Under the pieces are notes generated by a model, which worked only from the letters and a program-made list of their open reading frames with translations, had not been told where the DNA came from and searched no databases. From an uncultured Bacteroidales bacterium (lineage in GTDB: Bacteria > Bacteroidota > Bacteroidia > Bacteroidales > Paludibacteraceae): a stretch of DNA of 64,000 nt. Of the stretch, positions 42,574-50,499 are shown piece after piece. The position numbers were made by a program, and so were the translations under genes. How positions within the stretch are numbered: the stretch's first letter is position 1; every line of letters starts with the position of its first letter. The DNA is taken from NCBI GenBank assembly GCA_902798965.1, contig CADBYS010000013.1, positions 1 to 64,000 on the forward strand, given 5' to 3'.

Positions 42574-43809
42574 ATGGCAAAGACAGAGAACATCCTCCGC
42601 GTGATGGAGGAGAGAAAGAAAGCAACCGGAGTTCCGATGACACTATTTGCAGCGTGCCCGAACTCCTTGTCGGTAATCAAGGCATCGTTCCGCGCAGCAA
42701 AGCGTAACAACTCGCCAATCTATTTTGCAACCACCCTGAACCAGGTGGACTGCGACGGCGGTTATACGGGTATGACGCAAGAGATGTTCACGAAGATCCT
42801 GGCTCGCGAAGCTGCGGCTGTGAACTATACGGGTCCGTACGTAGTGGCTATCGACCACGGAGGTCCATGGCTCAAGGATGTGCAGTCGATAGAGCGTTGG
42901 GACACCGAGCGCGCTATGAACGGCGTAAAGAAGAGCTACGAGGCTGCTATCCTGGCAGGCTACGACCTGATTCACGTTGACCCGACCGTTGATATCTTCC
43001 TGCCCAAGGGCGAGATCATTGATATCCATGTGGTGGTAAAACGTACGGTAGAACTGATCAAGCATGCCGAGGATTTCCGCAAGGCTCACGGCATTGCTCC
43101 TATCTCCTACGAGGTAGGTACCGAAGAGGTTCACGGTGGTCTGGCAGACGAGAAGACGTTCGACACCTTCCTGGAGGGACTCAAGGCCGGCTTGCATGAG
43201 GTAGGTTTGGATGATATATGGCCTTGCTTTATCGTAGGTAAGGTAGGTACCGACCTGCACACCACGTTCTTTGATCCGAAGGTAGCCCGCGAGTTGACTG
43301 CTAAGGTTCGTCCGTACGGCAGCTACATCAAGGGTCACTACTCTGACGATGTAGAGAACCCCGAGGATTACCCGAAGGCAGGCATGGGTGCAGCTAACGT
43401 TGGTCCGGAGTTCACGATGAACGAGTACGACGCACTGGCTGAGCTCGAAGAGGTTGAAAAGAGACTGTTTGAGGAAGGCAAGGTTGCCCAGCTGAGCCAC
43501 ATGACCGATGTGCTGTGGAAATGCGTATATGACAGCAACCGCTGGAAGAAGTGGCTACACGGCGAGGAGGTTGGCAAAGACCTGAGCGAGTGCACGAAGG
43601 ATCGTCAGCTGTGGCTGGTGAAGACCGGATGCCGTTACATTTGGCAGAAGCCGGAAGCACTGGTAGCCCGTCAGATGTTGTACGAAAACCTGGAGCGCTT
43701 CGGTATCAAGGCCGAGGAGATCGTGTTGATGCGCATTGAGCACAATATGGATAAGTACTACAATGCCTTCAATATCGTGAACCTCAACGACTATATGAAG
43801 GACATTTAA
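42574..43809 (+). CDS. Tagatose-bisphosphate aldolase class II, non-catalytic subunit (GatZ/KbaZ family)
   Basis: 411 residues. The family features are the N-terminal ACPNSLSVIKASFRAAKRN, ATTLNQVDCDGGYTGMT, VAIDHGGPW, the SYEVGTEEVHGG block and FIVGKVGTDLHTTF. GatZ/KbaZ stabilises the catalytic GatY/KbaY aldolase, which splits tagatose-1,6-bisphosphate to dihydroxyacetone phosphate and glyceraldehyde-3-phosphate. No GatY/KbaY gene is in the window, so the catalytic subunit must be elsewhere or a different aldolase is used. It follows agaS in the same direction after a 153-bp repeat-filled gap, and is followed 34 bp later by the esterase gene. Confidence 0.9.
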   Translation: MAKTENILRVMEERKKATGVPMTLFAACPNSLSVIKASFRAAKRNNSPIYFATTLNQVDCDGGYTGMTQEMFTKILAREAAAVNYTGPYVVAIDHGGPWLKDVQSIERWDTERAMNGVKKSYEAAILAGYDLIHVDPTVDIFLPKGEIIDIHVVVKRTVELIKHAEDFRKAHGIAPISYEVGTEEVHGGLADEKTFDTFLEGLKAGLHEVGLDDIWPCFIVGKVGTDLHTTFFDPKVARELTAKVRPYGSYIKGHYSDDVENPEDYPKAGMGAANVGPEFTMNEYDALAELEEVEKRLFEEGKVAQLSHMTDVLWKCVYDSNRWKKWLHGEEVGKDLSECTKDRQLWLVKTGCRYIWQKPEALVARQMLYENLERFGIKAEEIVLMRIEHNMDKYYNAFNIVNLNDYMKDI

Positions 43810-43843
43810 GTCAACAACAACCAACAACTGCAGAGATCTAAAA

Positions 43844-45214
43844 ATGTCAAAGCAATTATCTATATGGTTAGCGGTGGTTCTGGCGGTTACGCTCGGCGCG
43901 TGCGGGGGATGTAAAGGTCCCTCGGCGCAAGAGCCAACGCCGGAGGAAGCTGACTTGTCGCTCATCAAGTCGTCGGTGCTTGTCACCAACGACTGGGTGT
44001 GGAGCGGCAAGCCGGCCATCACCGTGCACATAGAGAACCCGAACGAAGCGAAGGTGAAGGTAGGAGTGACGGTGAACATCTCTACCGACATGAAACAAGC
44101 CGTGACGGATATACTGGACAGCGTGGAGGTTGCCGGGAAAAGCGAGGTGGATTATATCGCTACCACTGAGCAGAATCTGGAGCCCGGGTACTACCGTGCC
44201 CGTTGCTACGTGAACGGTAAGACCGCCCGGATGTTCTACTTCGGTATCGATCCGTTCCAGATCGTTTCGCCGCCCGACAAGCAGCCGGATTTCGAGGCTT
44301 TCTGGCAAGCAGCGAAGGATCAGTTGGCAGCCATCGATATGAATGCCCACCTGATTGAGTTGCCGAGCAAGAGCACCGACAAACGGAAAGTATATCTGGT
44401 GGAGCTGAACTCTGTTCCGGATGGTCTGGATGGTGAGCCGGTGGTGGTTCGCGGGTATTACTGCGAGCCGCAAGACGGGCAGAAGCACCCCGTGATCATG
44501 CACTTCTACGGCTACGACACCCAAGGCTCGAAAGCTAAGGTGGAGTGTCCGTCGGGTAACGGTTCAGAGCATGCTGAGTTCTACCTGTCGCATCGCGGGC
44601 AGTACATCAACAACCGCCCGGAGTCGTCGCGCGTGCCGGATGGCCTGGGTGACTTGGAAAACCCGTACGGCGACTGGTTCTCGTACAACTTCGGCGACAA
44701 GAACAGCTGGTACTACCGTGGCGCGTTCATGGATGTGGTGCAGGCTGTTCGGTTCATGGCCACGAGGGAGACGAGCGACATGACGCGTCTGTTTGCCGAG
44801 GGTTCGAGCCAAGGCGGTGCGCTGACTTACGCTTGCGCGGCGCTGAGCGACTACCCGTGCAAAGCCATCGCTGCAAACGTGGCGTTCCTGGGTGACTATG
44901 CCGACGCGATGAAGATCGGCGGTTTGGCAGCCGAGACAGCCAAGCGTTGCCAAGGCGCGATGACCGACGAAGAGATGCTCCGCTTCCTCTCGTACTTCGA
45001 CACCAAGAACCTCACGCCGCGCATCTCGTGCGCCGTGTTGGCCAGCAGCGGGTTGCAAGACGATGTGTGTCCGCCGCGAACGAACACCGTGCCGTTCAAT
45101 AACCTGGCTACGCCGGAACAGGACAAGGTGTATCTGTTTGGACCGGAGATGGGACACAGTTATCCGGGTAAGTGGTACACAGAAATGAATAAACTCTTTA
45201 ACGACAGAATGTAA
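43844..45214 (+). CDS. CE7-type (acetyl xylan esterase-like) lipoprotein
   Basis: 456 residues with a lipoprotein signal (WLAVVLAVTLGAC). About residues 35-140 are a beta-sandwich (VTVNISTDMKQ..). An alpha/beta-hydrolase domain of the AXE1/CE7 type follows: FEAFWQAAKDQL start motif, nucleophile in EGSSQGGALTY, RGQ in HRGQYINNR, Asp in SSGLQDDVCPP and His in EMGHSYPGKW. CE7 enzymes remove O-acetyl groups from sugars or small esters. Being a surface or periplasmic lipoprotein in a galactosamine-type operon, it may deacetylate a host or dietary glycan. The next gene starts 1 bp after its stop, so they are co-translated. Confidence 0.88.
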   Translation: MSKQLSIWLAVVLAVTLGACGGCKGPSAQEPTPEEADLSLIKSSVLVTNDWVWSGKPAITVHIENPNEAKVKVGVTVNISTDMKQAVTDILDSVEVAGKSEVDYIATTEQNLEPGYYRARCYVNGKTARMFYFGIDPFQIVSPPDKQPDFEAFWQAAKDQLAAIDMNAHLIELPSKSTDKRKVYLVELNSVPDGLDGEPVVVRGYYCEPQDGQKHPVIMHFYGYDTQGSKAKVECPSGNGSEHAEFYLSHRGQYINNRPESSRVPDGLGDLENPYGDWFSYNFGDKNSWYYRGAFMDVVQAVRFMATRETSDMTRLFAEGSSQGGALTYACAALSDYPCKAIAANVAFLGDYADAMKIGGLAAETAKRCQGAMTDEEMLRFLSYFDTKNLTPRISCAVLASSGLQDDVCPPRTNTVPFNNLATPEQDKVYLFGPEMGHSYPGKWYTEMNKLFNDRM

Positions 45215-45215
45215 T

Positions 45216-46160
45216 ATGAAAAAGTTTGATATTATAGCATTGGGTGAGTTGAATGTGGATCTGATTCTCAATAACATTGAAGGTTTTCCCGAAGTAGGCA
45301 AAGAGAAGTTTGCCAAACAGATGACGCTGACGCTGGGCAGCTCGACCGCCATCTTTGCGGCTAATGCAGCTGCGCTGGGTGCGAAGGTAGCTTTCTGCGG
45401 TATGATCGGCAACGACAGTTTCGGCGACCTGGTGGAGAGCAGCCTGAAAGCCAAGGGCGTAGATACCTGTTTCCTTATTCGTCAGGACAAATATGCCACG
45501 GGTGCCACGATCTGCATGAGTTACGATGAGGATCGCGCCAACCTGACCTATCAGGGTGCGATGGATTATATGGGACTCGACGACATCAATCCCGAGGTAT
45601 TCACGCAAGCCAAGCATATCCATATATCCTCTATATATATGCAGAGCGGCGTGAAGCGCGACCTGATGAAGATCCTGGAGCTGTGCAAGCAGCACGGTGT
45701 GACCGTTTCGCTGGACAGCCAGTGGGATCCCGCCGAGCAGTGGGATCTGGATTGGAAGCAGGTATTGCCGATGCTCACGGTATTCATGCCGAACGAGACA
45801 GAGTTGAAGTTCCTGACGCGTTGCGAGACGCTGGAGGAGGCGATAGAGACGATTCGTCCTTACACCAACGCCGCCGTCATCAAGTGTGGCAGCAAGGGCA
45901 GCATCCTGATGCGCAAGGGACAACCCGACCGCAAGCAAGAGGCGCTGCTGAACAAGAACGTGGTGGACTGCATCGGTGCGGGCGACTCGTTCAACTCAGG
46001 CTTCATTGCACGGTTGGCAGCCGGTGACGATCTGGCACGGTGCCAGGAGTACGGCAACATGACCGGTGCTGTGAACACCACCGCTGCCGGTGGCACGACG
46101 GCTTTCACCTGCCGTGAGGACGTTGAGCGCATTGGTCGCGAACGCTTTGGCTGGAGCTAA
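45216..46160 (+). CDS. PfkB-family sugar kinase (probable tagatose-6-phosphate kinase role)
   Basis: 314 residues, ribokinase-like fold. The substrate-binding start is ALGELNVDLILNNI, the GSS.A..A.NAAALGAKVAFCGMIGND block is canonical, and the catalytic signature DCIGAGDSFNSGF is near residue 250 with the Asp base. PfkB kinases phosphorylate sugars or sugar phosphates in the cytoplasm. Placed between AgaS and a tagatose-bisphosphate aldolase subunit, phosphorylation of tagatose-6-phosphate is the simplest role (inference). It starts directly after the esterase gene. Confidence 0.9.
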   Translation: MKKFDIIALGELNVDLILNNIEGFPEVGKEKFAKQMTLTLGSSTAIFAANAAALGAKVAFCGMIGNDSFGDLVESSLKAKGVDTCFLIRQDKYATGATICMSYDEDRANLTYQGAMDYMGLDDINPEVFTQAKHIHISSIYMQSGVKRDLMKILELCKQHGVTVSLDSQWDPAEQWDLDWKQVLPMLTVFMPNETELKFLTRCETLEEAIETIRPYTNAAVIKCGSKGSILMRKGQPDRKQEALLNKNVVDCIGAGDSFNSGFIARLAAGDDLARCQEYGNMTGAVNTTAAGGTTAFTCREDVERIGRERFGWS

Positions 46161-46162
46161 CC

Positions 46163-46210
46163 CTCGAAAATTCGAAATATCGATAAATCGATAAATCGAA
46201 ATATCGAAAA
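46163..46210 (+). repeat. TCGAAATA/TCGATAAA word array running into a start codon
   Basis: The whole gap is made of 8-bp words TCGATAAA and TCGAAATA and stops exactly at ATG 46211. The same words fill 62538-62578 before the SusC gene. Confidence 0.75.
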
Positions 46211-48673
46211 ATGAAAAGAATCTTTCACATAGTACTTTTCGTAGCGCTGGCGCTGAGTGCGTCAGCCGCTACGCGGTACGTGCGACCGAATGAGGCGATT
46301 CGCGCGGGCATCGACAACTGCCGCGCCGGGGATACCTTGCTGATTGAGGCCGGTACGTACCGCGAGGCGATTGTGCTCAAGGACGGCATAGCCATCATCG
46401 GTCAGGGTGAGGTCATACTGGATGGCACGAACGTAGGAAGTCGCTTGATCTCGTGCGATCAGGACTGCCAACAACCTACGCTCATCGAGAATCTGATCCT
46501 CCAGAATGCCCGCCATAACCAGCGCGGCGGTGCTGCATGGCTACGCGGGAAGGTAACGATGCGGCATTGTGTGGTTCGCGGTTGCAGCGGCGTGCAGTGC
46601 GGCGGTGTGCTGATCAAGGGCGATCTGCCGGAAGCTTCGGCACTGGGTGCACGGCTCGAAGAGTGCGTGATACACAACTGCAGCGCTACGGGGCACGACT
46701 GGCCTGATGCCGGCGGTGTGGCGAACTTCGACGGCACGCTGACAGCTTGTATCATCGCCAACAATTACGGTGACCGTTACGGCGGCATACACAGCGAGAG
46801 TTCGGTATATGACTGCACGATGTGGGGCAACCGGAATGAGTACGGCTTTGTGGATCCCTGCAACTATGTGAGCGATGAGAGTGAGTCCGGGCAGAGCCGT
46901 GCGGACGAGGGATTTGAAGAGCACTTCTTTGCCAAGCCGTGGCTCAGCACCGACAACCTGGCTGCTGATGGTCCGCATTTCCGCGACCCGAGCACGTTTG
47001 TGGGAGTGCCTATCACCGAGGCGGAGGAGAACATTCTGTTGGTCGCCGACTACAGTTACGGTGCACCGACGCACCGTATAGCCTCTATGCCACCCGCCTC
47101 GCCGCGCAGCGATCTGCCGACGGAGGTGCTGACTTTCCCGTGCGAAAAGAAGGTAGGGAATACGATATATAAGAGCGAGGATTACACCGTGCCATCGTTC
47201 GTCGCGTACCTGCTTGACGAGCAGAAACCACTCATCGGGAAAGACGAACCGTATTGCATGGTAGCCACGATCAACGGCGACCCGGGCAGCCGCATGGGAT
47301 TCTGCTGGTTCACCAACGAAGGGGTGGAGCAGGGCGTAGTACAACTGCTACCCAAGGCACATGCTACGGCTGAGGATTTTGACAAGGCGGGGAATGTGCT
47401 GACTGTAGCCGCCACAGCCACAACCACCGTGCCGCTGCATTATGCCATCTCGACCTCGGGCATACTAAAGAAAGCGAAGATCGACAAGAACACCGCTTTC
47501 CGCTATGTGAGCCACAAGGCGTTGGCGCAGGGGCTGCAAGCCGGCACGGATTACTCCTACCGCGTGGGATTCGACGGCCACTGGAGTGAGATTGCCCATT
47601 TCCGAACGGAAGATAAGGAACAGGGAGAGTACAGTTTTATCTATATGACCGACAGTCATATACAGAATCAGGAATATATCGACGCAGCCCGTATGTGCGC
47701 TGAGGCTGTGGCTCGATACGAGAAGAGCGCACGATTCTGCGTGTTCCCGGGCGACTTTGTGGATACCGGAACAAGCAATAACTCGGAGTGGGAGTGGGAA
47801 CGCTGGTTTGAGGAGGTGATGCGCCCCGTGACCCGTTGGATGCCTATCGTGCCTACCGACGGCAATCATGACGACAGCCCGCTGCTGAACTACACCTACC
47901 ACTTCAACACCGATACGACGTTCAATCTGCAGACGAAGGTTCGTCCGCAGTTCGCGGGCATCAACTACAGCTTCACCTATGGTGACATGCAGCTCATCGC
48001 CTTTTCCGAGCAAGACTTCTGGCGCGGGGAGTACGACTATGCCGCCGGCACTTCGGAATATTTGCAGCGCGACCTGGGCGGCTGGTTCCGCAGGCAGGTT
48101 GCCGCAGCACCGAACGCCACATGGCGGGTAGGCCTGGTGCACAAGAACCTGTTCTCGGGTTCCGACCACCAGCGCGACAAGGAGACGCCGCTGCTGCGCG
48201 CAACGATGTTGCCGGTAATGAAAGATTGCCATATCGACGTGGTGCTGCAAGGCCACGACCACACCTACGAGGTGATTGGCCCGGTGGATCCCGATACGCG
48301 CAAGCCGCTGCTGTCAGCCATCAGCAATCAGCAGTCGGTAGCCGTTGACCCGATCGGCAATGCCACGGGCAAGAAAGGCGGCACGTACAACGTGAAGGAC
48401 GGTACCTTATATTTTATAGGCGCTACCTGCGGTGCCAAACGCTACACGCCCCTCTCCCGCGAAGAGATGGATGCCAGCAAGCATATCCATAAGATTGACG
48501 ATTACTTCGATCTGTTCACGGGTATGTTCGGGCAGCCGGGGGCGCCCAGTTACACGCGCGTAACAGTAAGGAAAGAGAACCTGCTCATTGAGTCGTTCAA
48601 GGTACTGCCCAACGGCAAGACAGAGAAATTCAACGAGATGGTGATAGAAAAGACCGCTGCGCTGAAAGAATAA
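46211..48673 (+). CDS. Secreted beta-helix plus calcineurin-like phosphoesterase (tandem copy 1)
   Basis: 820 residues; signal peptide MKRIFHIVLFVALALSASA. The beta-helix at about 20-230 (DGTNVGSR, RGCSGVQCGGV coils) is followed by a linker and a purple-acid-phosphatase-like Fn region at about 340-470 (GFCWFTNEGVEQGVVQLL; AGTDYSYRVGFDGHWSEI). The metallophosphoesterase at about 476-800 has all metal ligands: TDSH, FPGDFVDTG, DGNHDDSP, GLVHKNLFSGSDH and QGHDHTYE. The last seven residues (KTAALKE) and the stop codon are encoded by a dispersed repeat; the two paralogues downstream lack them. There is no short C-terminal tag, so its export fate may differ from the 50500 protein. Substrate unknown. 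Confidence 0.88.
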   Translation: MKRIFHIVLFVALALSASAATRYVRPNEAIRAGIDNCRAGDTLLIEAGTYREAIVLKDGIAIIGQGEVILDGTNVGSRLISCDQDCQQPTLIENLILQNARHNQRGGAAWLRGKVTMRHCVVRGCSGVQCGGVLIKGDLPEASALGARLEECVIHNCSATGHDWPDAGGVANFDGTLTACIIANNYGDRYGGIHSESSVYDCTMWGNRNEYGFVDPCNYVSDESESGQSRADEGFEEHFFAKPWLSTDNLAADGPHFRDPSTFVGVPITEAEENILLVADYSYGAPTHRIASMPPASPRSDLPTEVLTFPCEKKVGNTIYKSEDYTVPSFVAYLLDEQKPLIGKDEPYCMVATINGDPGSRMGFCWFTNEGVEQGVVQLLPKAHATAEDFDKAGNVLTVAATATTTVPLHYAISTSGILKKAKIDKNTAFRYVSHKALAQGLQAGTDYSYRVGFDGHWSEIAHFRTEDKEQGEYSFIYMTDSHIQNQEYIDAARMCAEAVARYEKSARFCVFPGDFVDTGTSNNSEWEWERWFEEVMRPVTRWMPIVPTDGNHDDSPLLNYTYHFNTDTTFNLQTKVRPQFAGINYSFTYGDMQLIAFSEQDFWRGEYDYAAGTSEYLQRDLGGWFRRQVAAAPNATWRVGLVHKNLFSGSDHQRDKETPLLRATMLPVMKDCHIDVVLQGHDHTYEVIGPVDPDTRKPLLSAISNQQSVAVDPIGNATGKKGGTYNVKDGTLYFIGATCGAKRYTPLSREEMDASKHIHKIDDYFDLFTGMFGQPGAPSYTRVTVRKENLLIESFKVLPNGKTEKFNEMVIEKTAALKE

Positions 48674-48704
48674 AGACCGCTGCGCTAAAAGAAAAAAGAC
48701 TAAA
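48648..48704 (+). repeat. Dispersed 23-bp-type repeat across the stop codon of a phosphoesterase gene
   Basis: Two direct units (AAAGACCGCTGCGCTGAAAG, AAAGACCGCTGCGCTAAAAG) are followed by AAAAAGACTAAA. The first unit codes for the last residues of the protein and its TAA stop. Confidence 0.85.
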
Positions 48705-48716
48705 TGATATCATACA

Positions 48717-50459
48717 ATGAAAAAGTTTACTTATTTTCTGATGATGAGCTGCATGGTGCTATTTGCAGCGTGCAAGCCGAACATCCCCGATACGCCGGAC
48801 AATCCGGATCAACCGAAAGACACCGTTCACGAGCTGACTGAATGGGAGAAGGTGGATTCGATGTACACCGTGGACGACTGGACAGTGCCCAGCCACACCA
48901 TGCTGAAGATCGCCATCCAGGCATGCGCCAACGATCCGAGCGAGGCGAACCTGAAAGCGATGTACGACAAGGTTAAGGAACTTGTGCCCAAGACCGAGCC
49001 GTATTGCATGGTTGCCAACATCAACGGCGACCCGAAAACCCGCATGGGCTTCTGCTGGTTCACCAACGATGGTGTGACCGACGGCGAGGTACAGATCGTA
49101 GCCAAGGCCGATGCCACGGAGGCGGACTTTGCGGCCAACGTGATTACCGTGCCGGCCTCCGCAGAGCGCACCAAGGGCTTGCGTTACACAGGTAAGGCAC
49201 GTTACATCGTCAACCTGTCGGGTATTCCTGCCAGCGAGCGCTACAAGTACATCACCCACAAGGCTATAGCCACCAATCTCACCCCGGGTACGGAATACTC
49301 GTGGCGTGTGGGCTACGACGGCCACTGGAGCAAGATCGGACATTTCCGCACCGAGGATGCCGACCAGGGCGAATACTCGTTCATCTACATGAGCGACAGC
49401 CACATCATGAATGCCGAGTATATCCGCTATGCCCGCCGCTGCGCACTGGCTGCCGCGAAGACTGTTCCCGAGGCACGGTTCTGCGTGTTCCCCGGCGACT
49501 TTGTGGAGGACGGCGATGCCAACAACTCCGAGTGGGAGTGGGAACGTTGGTTCGAGGAGGCGCTGAACCCCGTGATCATGAATATGCCGATGGTGGTTAC
49601 CGACGGCAATCACGACGACAGCCCGAACATCAACTACACCTACCACTTCAACACCGACAACGAGTTCAACCTCACCATCACCAACAAGCCGCAGTTCGAA
49701 GGCATCGTGTATAGCTTCATCTATGGCGATGTGCTGTTCTGTGTATTCTCGATGCAAGACTTCTGGCGCGAGCCGTACGTATATACCGACATGACATCCG
49801 AATACCTGACCGATCATGTGGGTTACTGGTTCCGCAAGACGGTGACGGAGAACCCGAACACCAAGTACCGCATATCGCTCGCGCACTTCAACCTGTTCTC
49901 TGGTTCCGACCACTCGACCGACGAGGAGCCGCCGTTGTTCCGCGCATGTATGTTGCCCGTGATGAAAGATTGCGAGATCGATATCGCTCTGCAAGGCCAC
50001 GACCACACCTATGAGGTGATTGGTCCGGTTAATCCCGACGACTGCACGCCGATCCTGGATGCCATCACCGACCGCGAGATTGTGGAAGGCGGCACTAACA
50101 AGAACATGACCGGCTACAAGGGCGGCACCTACTGCACCGACAACGGTACGTTCTATTTCATCGGCGCTACCTGCGGACGCAAAAAATACTATCCGCACAC
50201 CCGCGAACGGATGGAAAGCGACTACACCGACGACATCGAGGCGCTGCACGACAACAAGCACCACAATGTAAAGAATTACTTCGACTTGTTTACAGGTATG
50301 TTCGGTCAGCCCGAAGCCCCGAGCTTCACGAAGATCACCGTCAAGGACGACTGCATAGAGTTCAACTCCTACACAGCGGACGACGACCAGGGCAACGTAA
50401 CCCTGTTCAACACCATGCGCGTGGTGCGCAACGCAGCGCACGGAGTTCCCGCGAACTGA
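48717..50459 (+). CDS. Calcineurin-like phosphoesterase lipoprotein (tandem copy 2)
   Basis: 580 residues with lipoprotein signal MKKFTYFLMMSCMVLFAAC. It is closely similar to its two neighbours but lacks the beta-helix. After a short Pro/Asp linker and a helical segment comes the shared GFCWFTNDGVTDGEVQIV region and Fn-like part, then the catalytic domain at about 221-560: SDSHIM, FPGDFVEDG, DGNHDDSP, SLAHFNLFSGSDH and QGHDHTYE. It would be anchored in a membrane by lipid, whereas copies 1 and 3 look secreted. The substrate is unknown; a phosphomonoester or phosphodiester on the same glycan is plausible. Confidence 0.88.
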   Translation: MKKFTYFLMMSCMVLFAACKPNIPDTPDNPDQPKDTVHELTEWEKVDSMYTVDDWTVPSHTMLKIAIQACANDPSEANLKAMYDKVKELVPKTEPYCMVANINGDPKTRMGFCWFTNDGVTDGEVQIVAKADATEADFAANVITVPASAERTKGLRYTGKARYIVNLSGIPASERYKYITHKAIATNLTPGTEYSWRVGYDGHWSKIGHFRTEDADQGEYSFIYMSDSHIMNAEYIRYARRCALAAAKTVPEARFCVFPGDFVEDGDANNSEWEWERWFEEALNPVIMNMPMVVTDGNHDDSPNINYTYHFNTDNEFNLTITNKPQFEGIVYSFIYGDVLFCVFSMQDFWREPYVYTDMTSEYLTDHVGYWFRKTVTENPNTKYRISLAHFNLFSGSDHSTDEEPPLFRACMLPVMKDCEIDIALQGHDHTYEVIGPVNPDDCTPILDAITDREIVEGGTNKNMTGYKGGTYCTDNGTFYFIGATCGRKKYYPHTRERMESDYTDDIEALHDNKHHNVKNYFDLFTGMFGQPEAPSFTKITVKDDCIEFNSYTADDDQGNVTLFNTMRVVRNAAHGVPAN

Positions 50460-50499
50460 TTGCTGATAACTGAATACTGACAACTAAAACATTTATATC

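Noticed and set aside
48310-48350. CAGCCATCAGCAATCAGCAG stretch in a phosphoesterase gene as another inserted repeat
   Set aside because: It resembles word-type repeats, but the paralogues have a loop of similar length here and no second copy was found in the window.
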